A stretch of DNA of 46,358 bases from Syntrophomonadaceae bacterium. GTDB taxonomy: Bacteria > Bacillota > Syntrophomonadia > Syntrophomonadales > Syntrophomonadaceae. Positions within the stretch are counted from its first letter, which is position 1; each line of letters opens with the position of its first letter. The stretch lies in the NCBI GenBank assembly GCA_028698695.1, contig JAQVWB010000002.1:1-46358 (forward strand), written 5' to 3'. The notes under the pieces are model-generated. The model did no database searches and was not told where the DNA came from. It was given only the letters and a program-made list of their open reading frames with translations. Position numbers and translations under genes: made by a program. Positions 1-10,077 of the stretch are shown here, one piece after another.

Positions 1-246
1 ACTGAAATAGCTTGGGTTCTTCGTAGAATGATATACTGCTATGGCAGAAAAGATGCTCTGTTAAAAAAAGTGCCCATTGAAAGATTGTTTATGAATATAG
101 TAGATATTCTAAGGGTTTTCTTTCTCGTGTTGGATCACGGCGATCCCGATATCGATGAAAATATCAGGTTATACATTTCCGCGAAATTAACTGATGCTAC
201 TTGGGGTGTTAATTCTCGAACACGCGAATACTTGCATAAAATGTAA
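1..246 (+). CDS. C-terminal part of an unidentified protein, open at the left window edge
   Basis: Frame is open from base 1 (TEIAWVLRRMIYCYG...) to a TAA at 244-246, followed by a hairpin and T-run. Confidence 0.45.
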   Translation, partial: TEIAWVLRRMIYCYGRKDALLKKVPIERLFMNIVDILRVFFLVLDHGDPDIDENIRLYISAKLTDATWGVNSRTREYLHKM

Positions 247-253
247 GTCCATC

Positions 254-283
254 AAAGAGCCGCTGTTCGAGCGGCTTTTTTTA
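254..283 (+). terminator. Rho-independent terminator
   Basis: GAGCCGCTGTTCGAGCGGCTTTTTTT hairpin plus T-run. Confidence 0.75.
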
Positions 284-341
284 TGATTGTAATTAAACAT
301 TAATAAGTTAAAATAGCGCTTAAAAACAAGGGGAGTTTTTC

Positions 342-956
342 ATGTCATTAAGCAGTCGTGAGAACAATATACGCAGAATAATTAATATGGAAGACCGTGT
401 ATGTAACTGTGACAGGTGTAAAAATGTAACTCCCTGTGTTAGAAAGCCATCATTAGGTAAAGGGGAGCTTGAACCTGAGTTATTACTGGTATTTGAAAGC
501 GAGAGTCTGAGTAGGGAAGAAGTACTAAAGCTAAGGAACATAATAAAAGAAGGTTTAAATATAGATAAAATTTATCATACCTATCTGGTCAGGTGCCAAC
601 CTAAAGTATGTACCAGTCGCAACAATGTAAACCATTATTCATTTCCAAGATTAATTGATAATGACTCTAATTGTCTGTTAACAGGACAGAGCTGCTCAGG
701 GATACCAGTGCCATCCAATAACGATGAAATAATAGCCTGCATGCCTTTTCTGATTGAGGAAATTCAGATTTTAAATCCAAAATATGTTCTGCTAATGGGA
801 GACCGTGTAAGTATGTTTGTTTTAAAATCATTTGGATATTATAATCATATAACAGAATCTTGCTATGAATATGAAAACATGAAAATTATGGTAACAGTAG
901 ACCATAATAAATTTTCAGACCATGAATGCCAGCTCTTAAAAATGCATCTGAATTAA
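342..956 (+). CDS. Uracil-DNA glycosylase superfamily-like protein, divergent
   Basis: Cys-rich N-terminus CNCDRCKNVTPC; IYHTYLVRCQPK and CMPFLIEEIQILNPKYVLLMGDRV resemble family 4/5 UDG segments. RBS AAGGGGAG upstream. Confidence 0.55.
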   Translation: MSLSSRENNIRRIINMEDRVCNCDRCKNVTPCVRKPSLGKGELEPELLLVFESESLSREEVLKLRNIIKEGLNIDKIYHTYLVRCQPKVCTSRNNVNHYSFPRLIDNDSNCLLTGQSCSGIPVPSNNDEIIACMPFLIEEIQILNPKYVLLMGDRVSMFVLKSFGYYNHITESCYEYENMKIMVTVDHNKFSDHECQLLKMHLN

Positions 957-1423
957 TCTATCGAGTTAGTTTTTTATCAGAATCAGTAAGCGGTCATAAA
1001 TAAGATATTGGGAACAGGCTTTGGTAGTAAAGGTGTGAGAATTCGATTCCGTGTCGACTTTAATTCTACATTAATCTACAAACAAGTCAAGGCTCTTGCT
1101 GAAAAAATGCAAATATTTACGAAAGAGGAAGGTCAGGAAGATATTTTACTTTCATATATTCCTGATTAGGAAACTTGAGATATTAACAACCTTTCCCTGA
1201 TCCTTCATAACAGTTATTATCAATGTATGACTCTGGCACATATGGTTATATTTTTTATAGCACCGGATGTTTTATTGACACCGTAGTGTCCATATTGAGC
1301 TGATGAGTTATTTCTTTGTGTGGAAAAATGAAAGGGGGTAACGCATAATTAATTAACCAGGGAGATATTCTATGGTTATGTATTATCGTAATATTTAGGA
1401 AAAGAAAGGGGTATTGCTGCTAA

Positions 1424-3865
1424 ATGAATTTTGTGTTATCAAACAAAGCAACCAAAGCATTAATGGGTATGTTTGCCAGCCTTATGATGCTTTTGGCATA
1501 TCCTGCGGTTGCACTGGCTGGTGAAGCCAACCTGGTTCTGCCAGTACTGGATTCAAATCAAAACAATCTTTTAATAATTGGTATAGTAGTTTGCATACTG
1601 GGTATGCTCTTTGGTTTATATCAATTTAAGAGAGTTGAAAAGTTTCAGGCTCATCAGTCCATGCTGGATGTCGCAGCCACCATTTATGAAACTTGTAAAA
1701 CCTATCTGTTGCAACAAGGTAAACTTCTTATAATCTTATTCGCCTTTATTGGTTTCTGTATTGCTTTCTATTTTGGATTCCTGCAGGAAATGCCGGTTAG
1801 TAGTGTTTTACTAATTCTGGCCTGGACTGTAATAGGCATTCTGGGTTCTTACAGTGTTGCCTGGTATGGAATTCGTATGAATACTTTGGCAAACAGTCGT
1901 ACGGCATTTGCTTCATTGGAAAGAAAGCCTTTAAAGGTTTTAAACATAGCTTTGGATGCCGGTATGAGTATAGGTGTTTTGCTGGTTTGCGTAGAATTAA
2001 TAATGATGTTAATCATTTTATTATTTGTTCCCCGTGAATTGGCTGGTGCAAGTTTCATCGGTTTTGCTATTGGTGAATCTTTAGGCGCCAGTGCTCTGCG
2101 TATTGCCGGTGGAATATTTACCAAGATAGCTGATATCGGTTCTGATTTAATGAAAATCGAATTTGGAATTAAAGAAGATGATCCGAGAAATCCTGGTGTT
2201 ATTGCTGACTGTACAGGTGATAACGCTGGTGATAGTGTAGGTCCTACTGCTGATGGTTTTGAAACTTATGGTGTTACCGGAGTTGCTTTGGTAACATTTA
2301 TAATTCTGGCTGTAGCTCCTGCCCTGCAAACAGCACTGTTAACCTGGATATTTGTTATGCGTGTAATGATGGTTATAACCTCGATTGCTTCCTTCTATAT
2401 CAACAAAGCTGTTTCTCAAGCCAGATTTGCTAACAGTGAAGATTTTGATTTTGAACAACCACTAACCAGCCTGGTTTGGATTACTTCTGTTATTTCCATA
2501 ACTGTTACTTTTGTAGCCAGTTACTACCTAATTGGACCAGCTTCTACAGTTAGTCCTGAATTACAGATTATTTGGTTGCCACTTGCAGCCATTATCAGTA
2601 TAGGAACCCTTGGAGCAGCTTTGGTTCCGGAGTTTGTTAAGGTATTTACCAGCCCTAATTCCAAGCATGTTGCGGAAGTTGTAAAGGCCTCCCGTGAAGG
2701 AGGAGCTTCCCTGAATATCTTATCCGGTCTGGTAGCCGGTAACTTTAGCGCCTTCTGGATTGGTATGGTCTTTTTAGGACTAATGTTTGCCGCTTATTTT
2801 ATTAGTGGATTCGGCTTAGCCTCTATAATGATCTATCCGTCCATATTTGCTTTCGGTTTGGTGGCTTTTGGTATGCTGGGAATGGGGCCTGTTACTATAG
2901 CAGTTGACAGCTACGGTCCGGTTACTGATAATGCACAATCAATTTATGAACTATCCTTAATTGAAACTCTGCCTGACATTGAAAAAAACATTAAAAAAGA
3001 GTTCGGTTTCCAGCCTGATTTTGAAAAAGGTAAATATTATCTGGAAGCTAATGACGGTGCCGGTAATACTTTTAAAGCTACTGCTAAACCGGTTTTAATT
3101 GGTACGGCTGTTGTTGGAGCTACCACGATGATTTTCTCCCTGATCCTGGTTATTCAGCAGGTATTGGATGTTGATCCGGCAACCATTTTAACTATACTCA
3201 ATCCATATACAATTTTAGGCTTCTTAGCAGGTGGAGCGGTTATATACTGGTTTACCGGAGCCTCAACTCAGGCAGTTACTACTGGTGCATATAGAGCAGT
3301 TCAGTACATTAAAAAGCATATAAATCTTGATCCCGATGCCAGTCAAAAAGCCAATACTGAAAACTCAGTTGAAGTGGTAAGAATTTGTACTCAGTATGCT
3401 CAGGCTGGTATGTTCAATATTTTTATAGCTATTTTCTCTTTTGCATTAGCGTTCGCTTTCCTGGCTGCACCAAAAACTACTGAAGATTCGGTAGCCTTGT
3501 TCGTAGCCTACTTGATTTCTATCGCAGTGTTTGGTTTGTTCCAGGCGGTATTTATGGCTAATGCCGGCGGTGCCTGGGATAATGCCAAGAAAGTAGTTGA
3601 AGTGGATTTACAGGAAAAGGGTACACCATTACATGATGCTACCGTTGTTGGTGACACTGTAGGCGACCCGTTTAAAGATACTTCTTCAGTTGCTTTGAAT
3701 CCAATTATTAAATTCACCACTTTGTTTGGTTTGCTGGCCATGGAAATTGCTATCGATGATGCCTTTAGAGATATTGCACCATATATAGGGATAGCATTCC
3801 TGGCAATTGCAATATTCTTCGTATGGCGTTCCTTCTATGGTATGAGGATTCCTTCCGGAGATTAA
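1424..3865 (+). CDS. hppA: Membrane-bound ion-translocating pyrophosphatase, divergent subfamily
   Basis: EDDPRNPGVIADCTGDNAGDSVGPTADGFETY, DSYGPVTDNA, GNTFKA, GGAWDNAKKVVE and GDTVGDPFKDTS motifs; many TM segments. Confidence 0.93.
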   Translation: MNFVLSNKATKALMGMFASLMMLLAYPAVALAGEANLVLPVLDSNQNNLLIIGIVVCILGMLFGLYQFKRVEKFQAHQSMLDVAATIYETCKTYLLQQGKLLIILFAFIGFCIAFYFGFLQEMPVSSVLLILAWTVIGILGSYSVAWYGIRMNTLANSRTAFASLERKPLKVLNIALDAGMSIGVLLVCVELIMMLIILLFVPRELAGASFIGFAIGESLGASALRIAGGIFTKIADIGSDLMKIEFGIKEDDPRNPGVIADCTGDNAGDSVGPTADGFETYGVTGVALVTFIILAVAPALQTALLTWIFVMRVMMVITSIASFYINKAVSQARFANSEDFDFEQPLTSLVWITSVISITVTFVASYYLIGPASTVSPELQIIWLPLAAIISIGTLGAALVPEFVKVFTSPNSKHVAEVVKASREGGASLNILSGLVAGNFSAFWIGMVFLGLMFAAYFISGFGLASIMIYPSIFAFGLVAFGMLGMGPVTIAVDSYGPVTDNAQSIYELSLIETLPDIEKNIKKEFGFQPDFEKGKYYLEANDGAGNTFKATAKPVLIGTAVVGATTMIFSLILVIQQVLDVDPATILTILNPYTILGFLAGGAVIYWFTGASTQAVTTGAYRAVQYIKKHINLDPDASQKANTENSVEVVRICTQYAQAGMFNIFIAIFSFALAFAFLAAPKTTEDSVALFVAYLISIAVFGLFQAVFMANAGGAWDNAKKVVEVDLQEKGTPLHDATVVGDTVGDPFKDTSSVALNPIIKFTTLFGLLAMEIAIDDAFRDIAPYIGIAFLAIAIFFVWRSFYGMRIPSGD

Positions 3866-3893
3866 TCAATTGTTCGAAAACCAAATATAAAGC

Positions 3894-3940
3894 AGGGCTG
3901 TTTCTAAAGCGATTATCGCTGGTGAAACAGCCCTTTTTTT
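3894..3940 (+). terminator. Rho-independent terminator after hppA
   Basis: AGGGCTGTTTC...GAAACAGCCCT with an inner AGCGAT/ATCGCT stem, then TTTTTTTT. Confidence 0.85.
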
Positions 3941-4101
3941 TTGCTCCGGACATAGCCGGATTCAGAGGAAATATAACATCATAACGAAGTCTTGCTGATT
4001 TATGGAAATACTTAACTGCTTGTGGTTGGTCAATCCAGTTCTTTTGGGGGGAGAGTTTGAATAAAAATTGTTCAATAAGGATATGTTGGAGGACAACCGC
4101 A

Positions 4102-6807
4102 ATGTCAGCAATTATATTCCATCAGATGAACAGAGAAGAGGTTTTGATATCTCTAAAAACATCTCATGAGGGGTTATCAGAAAATGAGGTAAACAGAAGA
4201 CAGCAACTTTATCCCAATAAGCTGCCGGGCGGTAATGCAATAAGCCCTGTCAGCATGCTTTTAAATCAATTTACAGATACTATGGTTTTAGTATTATTGG
4301 GAGCAGCAGTTATTTCCGGTGCTATTGGTGCAATGGTTGATACACTTACTATTCTGGCTATTATCGTGCTTAATGCTGTATTAGGCTTTATTCAGGAGTA
4401 CCGGGCGGAAAGATCTTTGGAAGAGATTAAACAATTGACTTCTCCTGCAGCAATTGTAATACGGGGTAATAAACGCTATAAGGTGGAGGCATCTTCGTTG
4501 GTGCCAGGAGATATAGTTATATTGGAAACCGGGGACAAAATACCGGCAGACGCCCGTTTGTTGACAGCCTACAGCATGGGAGTCGATGAGTCTGCTTTAA
4601 CTGGAGAATCTATAGCAGTTGAAAAAGATGCAGATAATATACTGGCAGAGGAAACTTCACTGGCAGAAAGAATCAATATGGTTTTTATGGGTACATCAAT
4701 TGTTCGCGGACGAGGTACCGCAGTTGTAGTTGCTACGGGCATCGATACCATAGTAGGTGAAATAGCTCAAATGATTCAGCAAACGGTTAAGAATATGACT
4801 CCTTTACAACGAAAGTTGGATCAACTGGGTAAGAATTTAATTGCTGTTTGTATTGTAGTATGTGCAAGCGTAGCTATGTTGGGTATATATCGGGGAGAAC
4901 CTGTAATGGCTATGTTGTTAACGGGTATAAGTCTGGCGGTTGCAGCTATTCCGGAAGGACTACCAGCTATTGTTACTATAGTTCTGGCCGTAGGGGTCCA
5001 AAGAATGGCTAAACAAAACGCCGTTATTCGAAAACTGCCAGCAGTTGAAACTCTGGGTTGCACAACAGTTATTTGTTCTGATAAAACTGGCACTCTTACT
5101 CAAAACCGAATGACAGTTACGCGAGTATCCACTTTTGACGATATATATGAAATTAGAATGGATAATAATATTCCCGAGTTTATAAACCTTTCCAATACGG
5201 CTTTAAATATAAAGGACCCGGTTATGGATAGATTATTGAAGGTAGCTTATCATTGTAACAATGCTGTCAGTGAATTCAAACAGAATGGAAATTTTAGTGG
5301 AGATCCAACAGAAATAGCATTAAAAAAATTAGCTGATAAAGAAGGAGTTAATAAATCTGTTAAGCGATTATTGGAAATCCCTTTTGATTCAGATCGAAAA
5401 CGAATGAGTGTAATCGTTGAGGATAACGACCAGGTATTACTTTATTGTAAAGGGGCTTTGGATAGCTTAATACCTTTATGTTCTTCTATCTATAAACAAG
5501 GGAAAATACAAAAATTATCCCGTCATGATTTACAGCAATTTATAGAGTTGCAAAGTAAATGGGCTGCAGAAGCCCTTAGGGTATTAGGCTTTGCTTACCG
5601 GGAATTAAAAAACACAGAAGCGGGCAATTGTACTGAAGAAGAATTAGAAAACAATTTAGTATTATTGGGGATAGTAGGAATGATTGATCCTCCGCGACCT
5701 GGAGTAGCAGATTCGGTAGCTGTTTGTCAACAAGCTGGCATAATACCAATTATGATAACTGGAGATCACCCCGATACTGCTCTGGCTATAGGCAGGATGA
5801 CTGGTATTACGAACCAAAATGAGGTTATAAACGGGATACAAATTGATAAAATGTCCGACAGGGAGTTATATGACCGGGCTCTAAAAAGTCGTGTATTTGC
5901 CCGTGTTACCCCTCAGCATAAGTTTAGGATTGTAACTGTAATGCAAAAGCGACGGCAAGTCGTAGCTATGACTGGAGATGGGGTTAATGATGCTCCGGCA
6001 GTTAAAGCTGCTGATATTGGAGTTGCCATGGGCAAGACTGGTACTGAAGTAACTCGTGAAGCTTCATGTATGGTTTTAACTGATGATAATTTTTCCACTA
6101 TTGTTGCAGCGGTTTATGAAGGCAGGGCCATTTATGATAATATTCGCAAGTTCCTCAGATATTTGTTAGGATGCAATATTGGTGAGATACTGGTAATGTT
6201 CCTCGCATCACTTCTATGTATGCCACTACCCTTGTTGCCAATTCAAATACTCTGGGTTAATCTGATAACTGATGGTTTGCCGGCAATGGCTCTGGGAATG
6301 GAACCGCCGGAAAAAGGAATTATGGAACGACCTCCGCGACCTGTAAATGAAAGTATATTTGCCCGGGGGTTGGGATGGAAAGTTTTTAATCGGGGGATAT
6401 TTATAGCAGTAATAACGCTCACCAGTTTTATTACAGGTATGCTTTATTGCAAAATGAATGCAATTAATGATTTGAGTTTACCACAAACAATGGCCTTGAC
6501 TACTCTGGTATTATCACAGTTATGTTATGTTTTTGAATGTCGATCTGAAACCCGGTCGCCGTTTGAATTAGGAATTGGCGGCAATAGATTTTTGCTGGCA
6601 GCAGTTTTTTGTTCGTTAATTATGCAGCTAATTGTGTTATATACACCTTTTGCCCAAAAAATATTCCATACAGTAGCCCTGAATTCATGGCAATGGGCTG
6701 TAATTATATCTCTGTCATCGTCCAGATTGTTATTTGCCTATATCAGATATTTAAGCAGAAGAATTTTTGTTTCAGGCTCTAATTATGTTAAAATTAATGC
6801 CAGATAG
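4102..6807 (+). CDS. Cation (Ca2+-type) transporting P-type ATPase
   Basis: DKTGTLT, IPEGLP, TGD, GDGVNDAPA and NLITDGLPAMALGMEPPE motifs. ATG at 4102 has GGAGGA upstream, so the track start 4057 is probably too early. Confidence 0.93.
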   Translation: MSAIIFHQMNREEVLISLKTSHEGLSENEVNRRQQLYPNKLPGGNAISPVSMLLNQFTDTMVLVLLGAAVISGAIGAMVDTLTILAIIVLNAVLGFIQEYRAERSLEEIKQLTSPAAIVIRGNKRYKVEASSLVPGDIVILETGDKIPADARLLTAYSMGVDESALTGESIAVEKDADNILAEETSLAERINMVFMGTSIVRGRGTAVVVATGIDTIVGEIAQMIQQTVKNMTPLQRKLDQLGKNLIAVCIVVCASVAMLGIYRGEPVMAMLLTGISLAVAAIPEGLPAIVTIVLAVGVQRMAKQNAVIRKLPAVETLGCTTVICSDKTGTLTQNRMTVTRVSTFDDIYEIRMDNNIPEFINLSNTALNIKDPVMDRLLKVAYHCNNAVSEFKQNGNFSGDPTEIALKKLADKEGVNKSVKRLLEIPFDSDRKRMSVIVEDNDQVLLYCKGALDSLIPLCSSIYKQGKIQKLSRHDLQQFIELQSKWAAEALRVLGFAYRELKNTEAGNCTEEELENNLVLLGIVGMIDPPRPGVADSVAVCQQAGIIPIMITGDHPDTALAIGRMTGITNQNEVINGIQIDKMSDRELYDRALKSRVFARVTPQHKFRIVTVMQKRRQVVAMTGDGVNDAPAVKAADIGVAMGKTGTEVTREASCMVLTDDNFSTIVAAVYEGRAIYDNIRKFLRYLLGCNIGEILVMFLASLLCMPLPLLPIQILWVNLITDGLPAMALGMEPPEKGIMERPPRPVNESIFARGLGWKVFNRGIFIAVITLTSFITGMLYCKMNAINDLSLPQTMALTTLVLSQLCYVFECRSETRSPFELGIGGNRFLLAAVFCSLIMQLIVLYTPFAQKIFHTVALNSWQWAVIISLSSSRLLFAYIRYLSRRIFVSGSNYVKINAR

Positions 6808-6857
6808 TATAATTATGCCACCATTAACAGCAACAGCTTTTACAGGAGGAATATGCA

Positions 6858-7736
6858 TTGGTAAAAAGTATGACTGGCTTTGGCAGGAATCAATTAACTG
6901 ATAATGGTTATACAGTATCCTGCGAGATAAGGAGTGTTAATCACCGTTATTTGGATACCAACATTCGTTTATCCAGACGCTATTCCAGTCTGGAAGAATT
7001 GATTATCGAATCTATAAAAAAATATGTTACACGGGGACGAATTGAAATTTCCATTAATATTGAAAGAATTGAAGGCGCCAACAGAAATATCAAGGTTGAC
7101 AAAGAATTGGCCTTAACCTATTATAGTAATCTAAAGGAAATTGCAGAAATACTTAACATTTCTGAGCAAATAAAAGCAATTGACATATTTAGATTACCGG
7201 AAGTCTTTAATCTGGAAGATGAAGAAGAAGACCTCGAAAAATTGTGGTCAGTATTAAATCTTTGTATTGATGTTGCTATGCAGGATTTAACTGTCATGCG
7301 GGACCGGGAAGGCCAAAATTTGGCTAAAGATATCCTGATGCGAAATAATCTAATAGCCGGCATGGTTGAAGAACTGGAAGCACGATCACCACTGGTGGTT
7401 AAGGAGCATACTGAAAAGATCCGCCATAGAATCTCAGAATTAATATCTCAGGAATTAATTGACGAACAGCGTATTTTACAGGAAGCAGCTATATTTGCTG
7501 ATCGTACCAGCGTAACCGAAGAAATTGTAAGGTTAAAAAGCCATGTAAATCATTTGATAGTTTTGATGGACGAGCCTGATTCCAATGGCCGGAAATGTGA
7601 CTTTCTTGTACAGGAGATGTTTAGGGAAGTAAATACCATTGCCTCCAAGGCCAATGATATCGAAATGAATAAAATCGTAGTTAACGCCAAAGCTGAACTG
7701 GAAAAAATACGCGAACAATTACAAAATATTGAATAG
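6858..7736 (+). CDS. yicC: YicC/YloC family endoribonuclease
   Basis: VKSMTGFGRN N-terminus, EIRSVNHRYLDTNIRL and C-terminal VQEMFREVNTIASKAND; TTG start after AGGAGG. Confidence 0.92.
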   Translation: MVKSMTGFGRNQLTDNGYTVSCEIRSVNHRYLDTNIRLSRRYSSLEELIIESIKKYVTRGRIEISINIERIEGANRNIKVDKELALTYYSNLKEIAEILNISEQIKAIDIFRLPEVFNLEDEEEDLEKLWSVLNLCIDVAMQDLTVMRDREGQNLAKDILMRNNLIAGMVEELEARSPLVVKEHTEKIRHRISELISQELIDEQRILQEAAIFADRTSVTEEIVRLKSHVNHLIVLMDEPDSNGRKCDFLVQEMFREVNTIASKANDIEMNKIVVNAKAELEKIREQLQNIE

Positions 7737-7770
7737 AAATAGGAGGTGGACCGGGTTATACCGGTAAATT

Positions 7771-8028
7771 ATGGACATTAAGCTTGTGAACATTGGATTC
7801 GGGAATATTGTAGCCGCCAATAGAATTGTCGCGATTGTAAGTCCTGAATCAGCACCCATTAAAAGAATTATTCAGGAAGCCAGGGAGAAAGGAGTTCTTA
7901 TTGATGCCACTTATGGCAGAAGAACCAGAGCTGTAATTATAGCAGATAGTGCTCATGTTATTCTGTCGGCAGTACAACCGGAAACAGTGGCTAATCGTTT
8001 GTCATCCAAGGATACAGACGAAGCTTAA
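7771..8028 (+). CDS. remA: Extracellular matrix/DNA-binding regulator RemA (DUF370)
   Basis: [37 protein letters not shown]...[13 protein letters not shown]; synteny yicC-remA-gmk. Confidence 0.92.
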   Translation: MDIKLVNIGFGNIVAANRIVAIVSPESAPIKRIIQEAREKGVLIDATYGRRTRAVIIADSAHVILSAVQPETVANRLSSKDTDEA

Positions 8029-8050
8029 ACCATTTATAAGGAGTTGCGAC

Positions 8051-8638
8051 ATGTCCAGAAAGGGTATTCTTTTTGTGTTATCCGGACCTTCGGGTGTGGG
8101 CAAGGGGACTATCAGAGAAAAATTATTAGCGGACAGGAGTGACATTCAGGTTTCAATATCGGCTACCACAAGGCCACCACGTGTTGATGAACTTAATGGG
8201 GTGCATTATTTTTTTATGGATGAAGCATCGTTTATACTCAAACAGACCAGAGGTGAGTTTCTGGAATCTGCTAAAGTTTATTCCAATATGTATGGTACCC
8301 CCAGAAATTTTGTGGTAGCTAACCTCATAAACGGCAAGGATGTGCTTTTGGAGATTGATATTCAGGGTGCCCTGCAGGTAAAAGAGAAGATGCCTGAGGG
8401 AATCTTTATTTTTATATCACCACCTACAATTGAGGATTTATTACTAAGATTATGTAAACGGGGCAAGGACTCACTTGAAAGCATAGAAGAACGAATGGCC
8501 TCATGTCGTGAGGAAATGTCTTATATGCCGGATTATGATTATGTAGTTATTAATGATAATTTGGATGAAGCAGTCAAAAGAGTTGAAGCTATAATAATAG
8601 CCGAACGTTGCAAAACCAGGAATCTTATTTTGGAGTGA
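8051..8638 (+). CDS. gmk: Guanylate kinase
   Basis: GILFVLSGPSGVGKGT, SATTRPPR, EIDIQGA; ATG at 8051 with AAGGAG upstream. Confidence 0.95.
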   Translation: MSRKGILFVLSGPSGVGKGTIREKLLADRSDIQVSISATTRPPRVDELNGVHYFFMDEASFILKQTRGEFLESAKVYSNMYGTPRNFVVANLINGKDVLLEIDIQGALQVKEKMPEGIFIFISPPTIEDLLLRLCKRGKDSLESIEERMASCREEMSYMPDYDYVVINDNLDEAVKRVEAIIIAERCKTRNLILE

Positions 8639-8643
8639 TAAAT

Positions 8644-8829
8644 ATGAATACCCCTTCCACAAAAGATATTATTGAAATTGGAAATAGCAAATATGCTGTG
8701 GTTGTTGCGGTTGCTAAACGCGCCCGTGATCTCTCAGAATTAAAAAAAGATAATGAGGATTATCGTTTATCTTCCATGGTTACTGAGGCACTGGAAGAAA
8801 TGCTGACTGGGAAAATTGTAGTTGATTAA
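8644..8829 (+). CDS. rpoZ: DNA-directed RNA polymerase subunit omega
   Basis: NSKYAVVVAVAKRARDL..., short protein between gmk and coaBC; start reset to ATG 8644. Confidence 0.88.
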   Translation: MNTPSTKDIIEIGNSKYAVVVAVAKRARDLSELKKDNEDYRLSSMVTEALEEMLTGKIVVD

Positions 8830-8859
8830 GCCTTAAGATACTGAATAAGGAGGCAGCAT

Positions 8860-10065
8860 ATGGCTAAGACAATTGGCATTGGTGTAACTGGCGGGATAGC
8901 TGCTTATAAAATTGTTGATTTGGTTAGCAAACTGAAAAAAGACGGTTATGAAGTCATAGTAATAATGACTGAGGGCGCTGCCAGGTTTATTACGCCGTTG
9001 ACCTTTAAAACTATTAGTGGCAGAGAAGTATTAACTGATTTGTGGCAGGAGTCCCAGGAGTATAAAGTTCAACATATTGGTATTGCCGAGCAGCTTGATC
9101 TGTTGGTGATTGCTCCAGCGACAGCTAATATGGTTGCTAAAATGGCCCATGGTATTGCTGATGATCTGCTTTCTACGGTAGCATTGGCCAATACTGCACC
9201 AGTTTTAGTTGTACCGGCTATGAATACCAACATGTATTTAAATAAAATAGTTCAGGACAACCTTAGGAAGCTGATTGAATATGGATATCAAGTAATGGAA
9301 CCCGGCACCGGAATGTTAGCCTGTGGAGTGGAAGGTCCGGGGAGATTACCTGATATTGAAGTTATTTATGAACAAATTAATACTATTCTTTGCCCCCGTC
9401 AGGATTTAAGCGGAAAGAAGATAATGGTTAATGCAGGAACTACCTGTGAAGATATTGATCCGGTAAGATTTATTGCTAATCGCGGTACCGGTAAAATGGG
9501 TTACTGTCTGGCTGAAGCTGCTGTTAAACGCGGTGCAGATGTAATTCTGGTAAGTGGTAAATCAACATTGACTCCTCCAGCCGGGGTTGAATTTGTCTCA
9601 GTATGGGGTGCCAATGAAATGTGTGAAGTAATGACAAAATATCAGCCGGAATGTGATGTTATTATTGGTGCTGCTGCCGTTGGAGATTTTGGGGTTGCCA
9701 ATATAGCCGAACAAAAATTGAAAAAAACTGAAAAACGCAACACAAAACTTGTATTGGAACTGGTCGGAACTCCGGATATTTTAAAAGAGTTGGGAAAAAT
9801 GAAAAAATCCAGCCAAATAATGATAGGATTTGCTGCCGAAACGGAAAATATAATTGAGAATGCCCGTAAAAAGTTATCCAGCAAAAATCTTGATTTTATA
9901 GTAGCTAATGATGTTACCATGGAGGGTGCTGGTTTTGCTACAGATACCAATATAGTTACTATTATAACTCGTGACGGACAAATGGTTTCCCTTCCCAAAA
10001 TGACCAAGCAGGAGGTAGCGGGAGCTATTCTTGATAAACTGGTTGAATATGTTAACCAAGAATGA
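8860..10065 (+). CDS. coaBC: Bifunctional phosphopantothenoylcysteine decarboxylase/synthase
   Basis: IGVTGGIAAYK N-terminus, PAMNTNMY, NAGTTCEDIDPVRFIANRGTGKMG. Confidence 0.95.
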   Translation: MAKTIGIGVTGGIAAYKIVDLVSKLKKDGYEVIVIMTEGAARFITPLTFKTISGREVLTDLWQESQEYKVQHIGIAEQLDLLVIAPATANMVAKMAHGIADDLLSTVALANTAPVLVVPAMNTNMYLNKIVQDNLRKLIEYGYQVMEPGTGMLACGVEGPGRLPDIEVIYEQINTILCPRQDLSGKKIMVNAGTTCEDIDPVRFIANRGTGKMGYCLAEAAVKRGADVILVSGKSTLTPPAGVEFVSVWGANEMCEVMTKYQPECDVIIGAAAVGDFGVANIAEQKLKKTEKRNTKLVLELVGTPDILKELGKMKKSSQIMIGFAAETENIIENARKKLSSKNLDFIVANDVTMEGAGFATDTNIVTIITRDGQMVSLPKMTKQEVAGAILDKLVEYVNQE

Positions 10066-10077
10066 GGAGATGAAGAT

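Noticed and set aside
1849-2329. Minus-strand ORFs antisense to hppA
   Set aside because: Low-complexity antisense shadow translations inside a well-supported CDS; no RBS or family motif.
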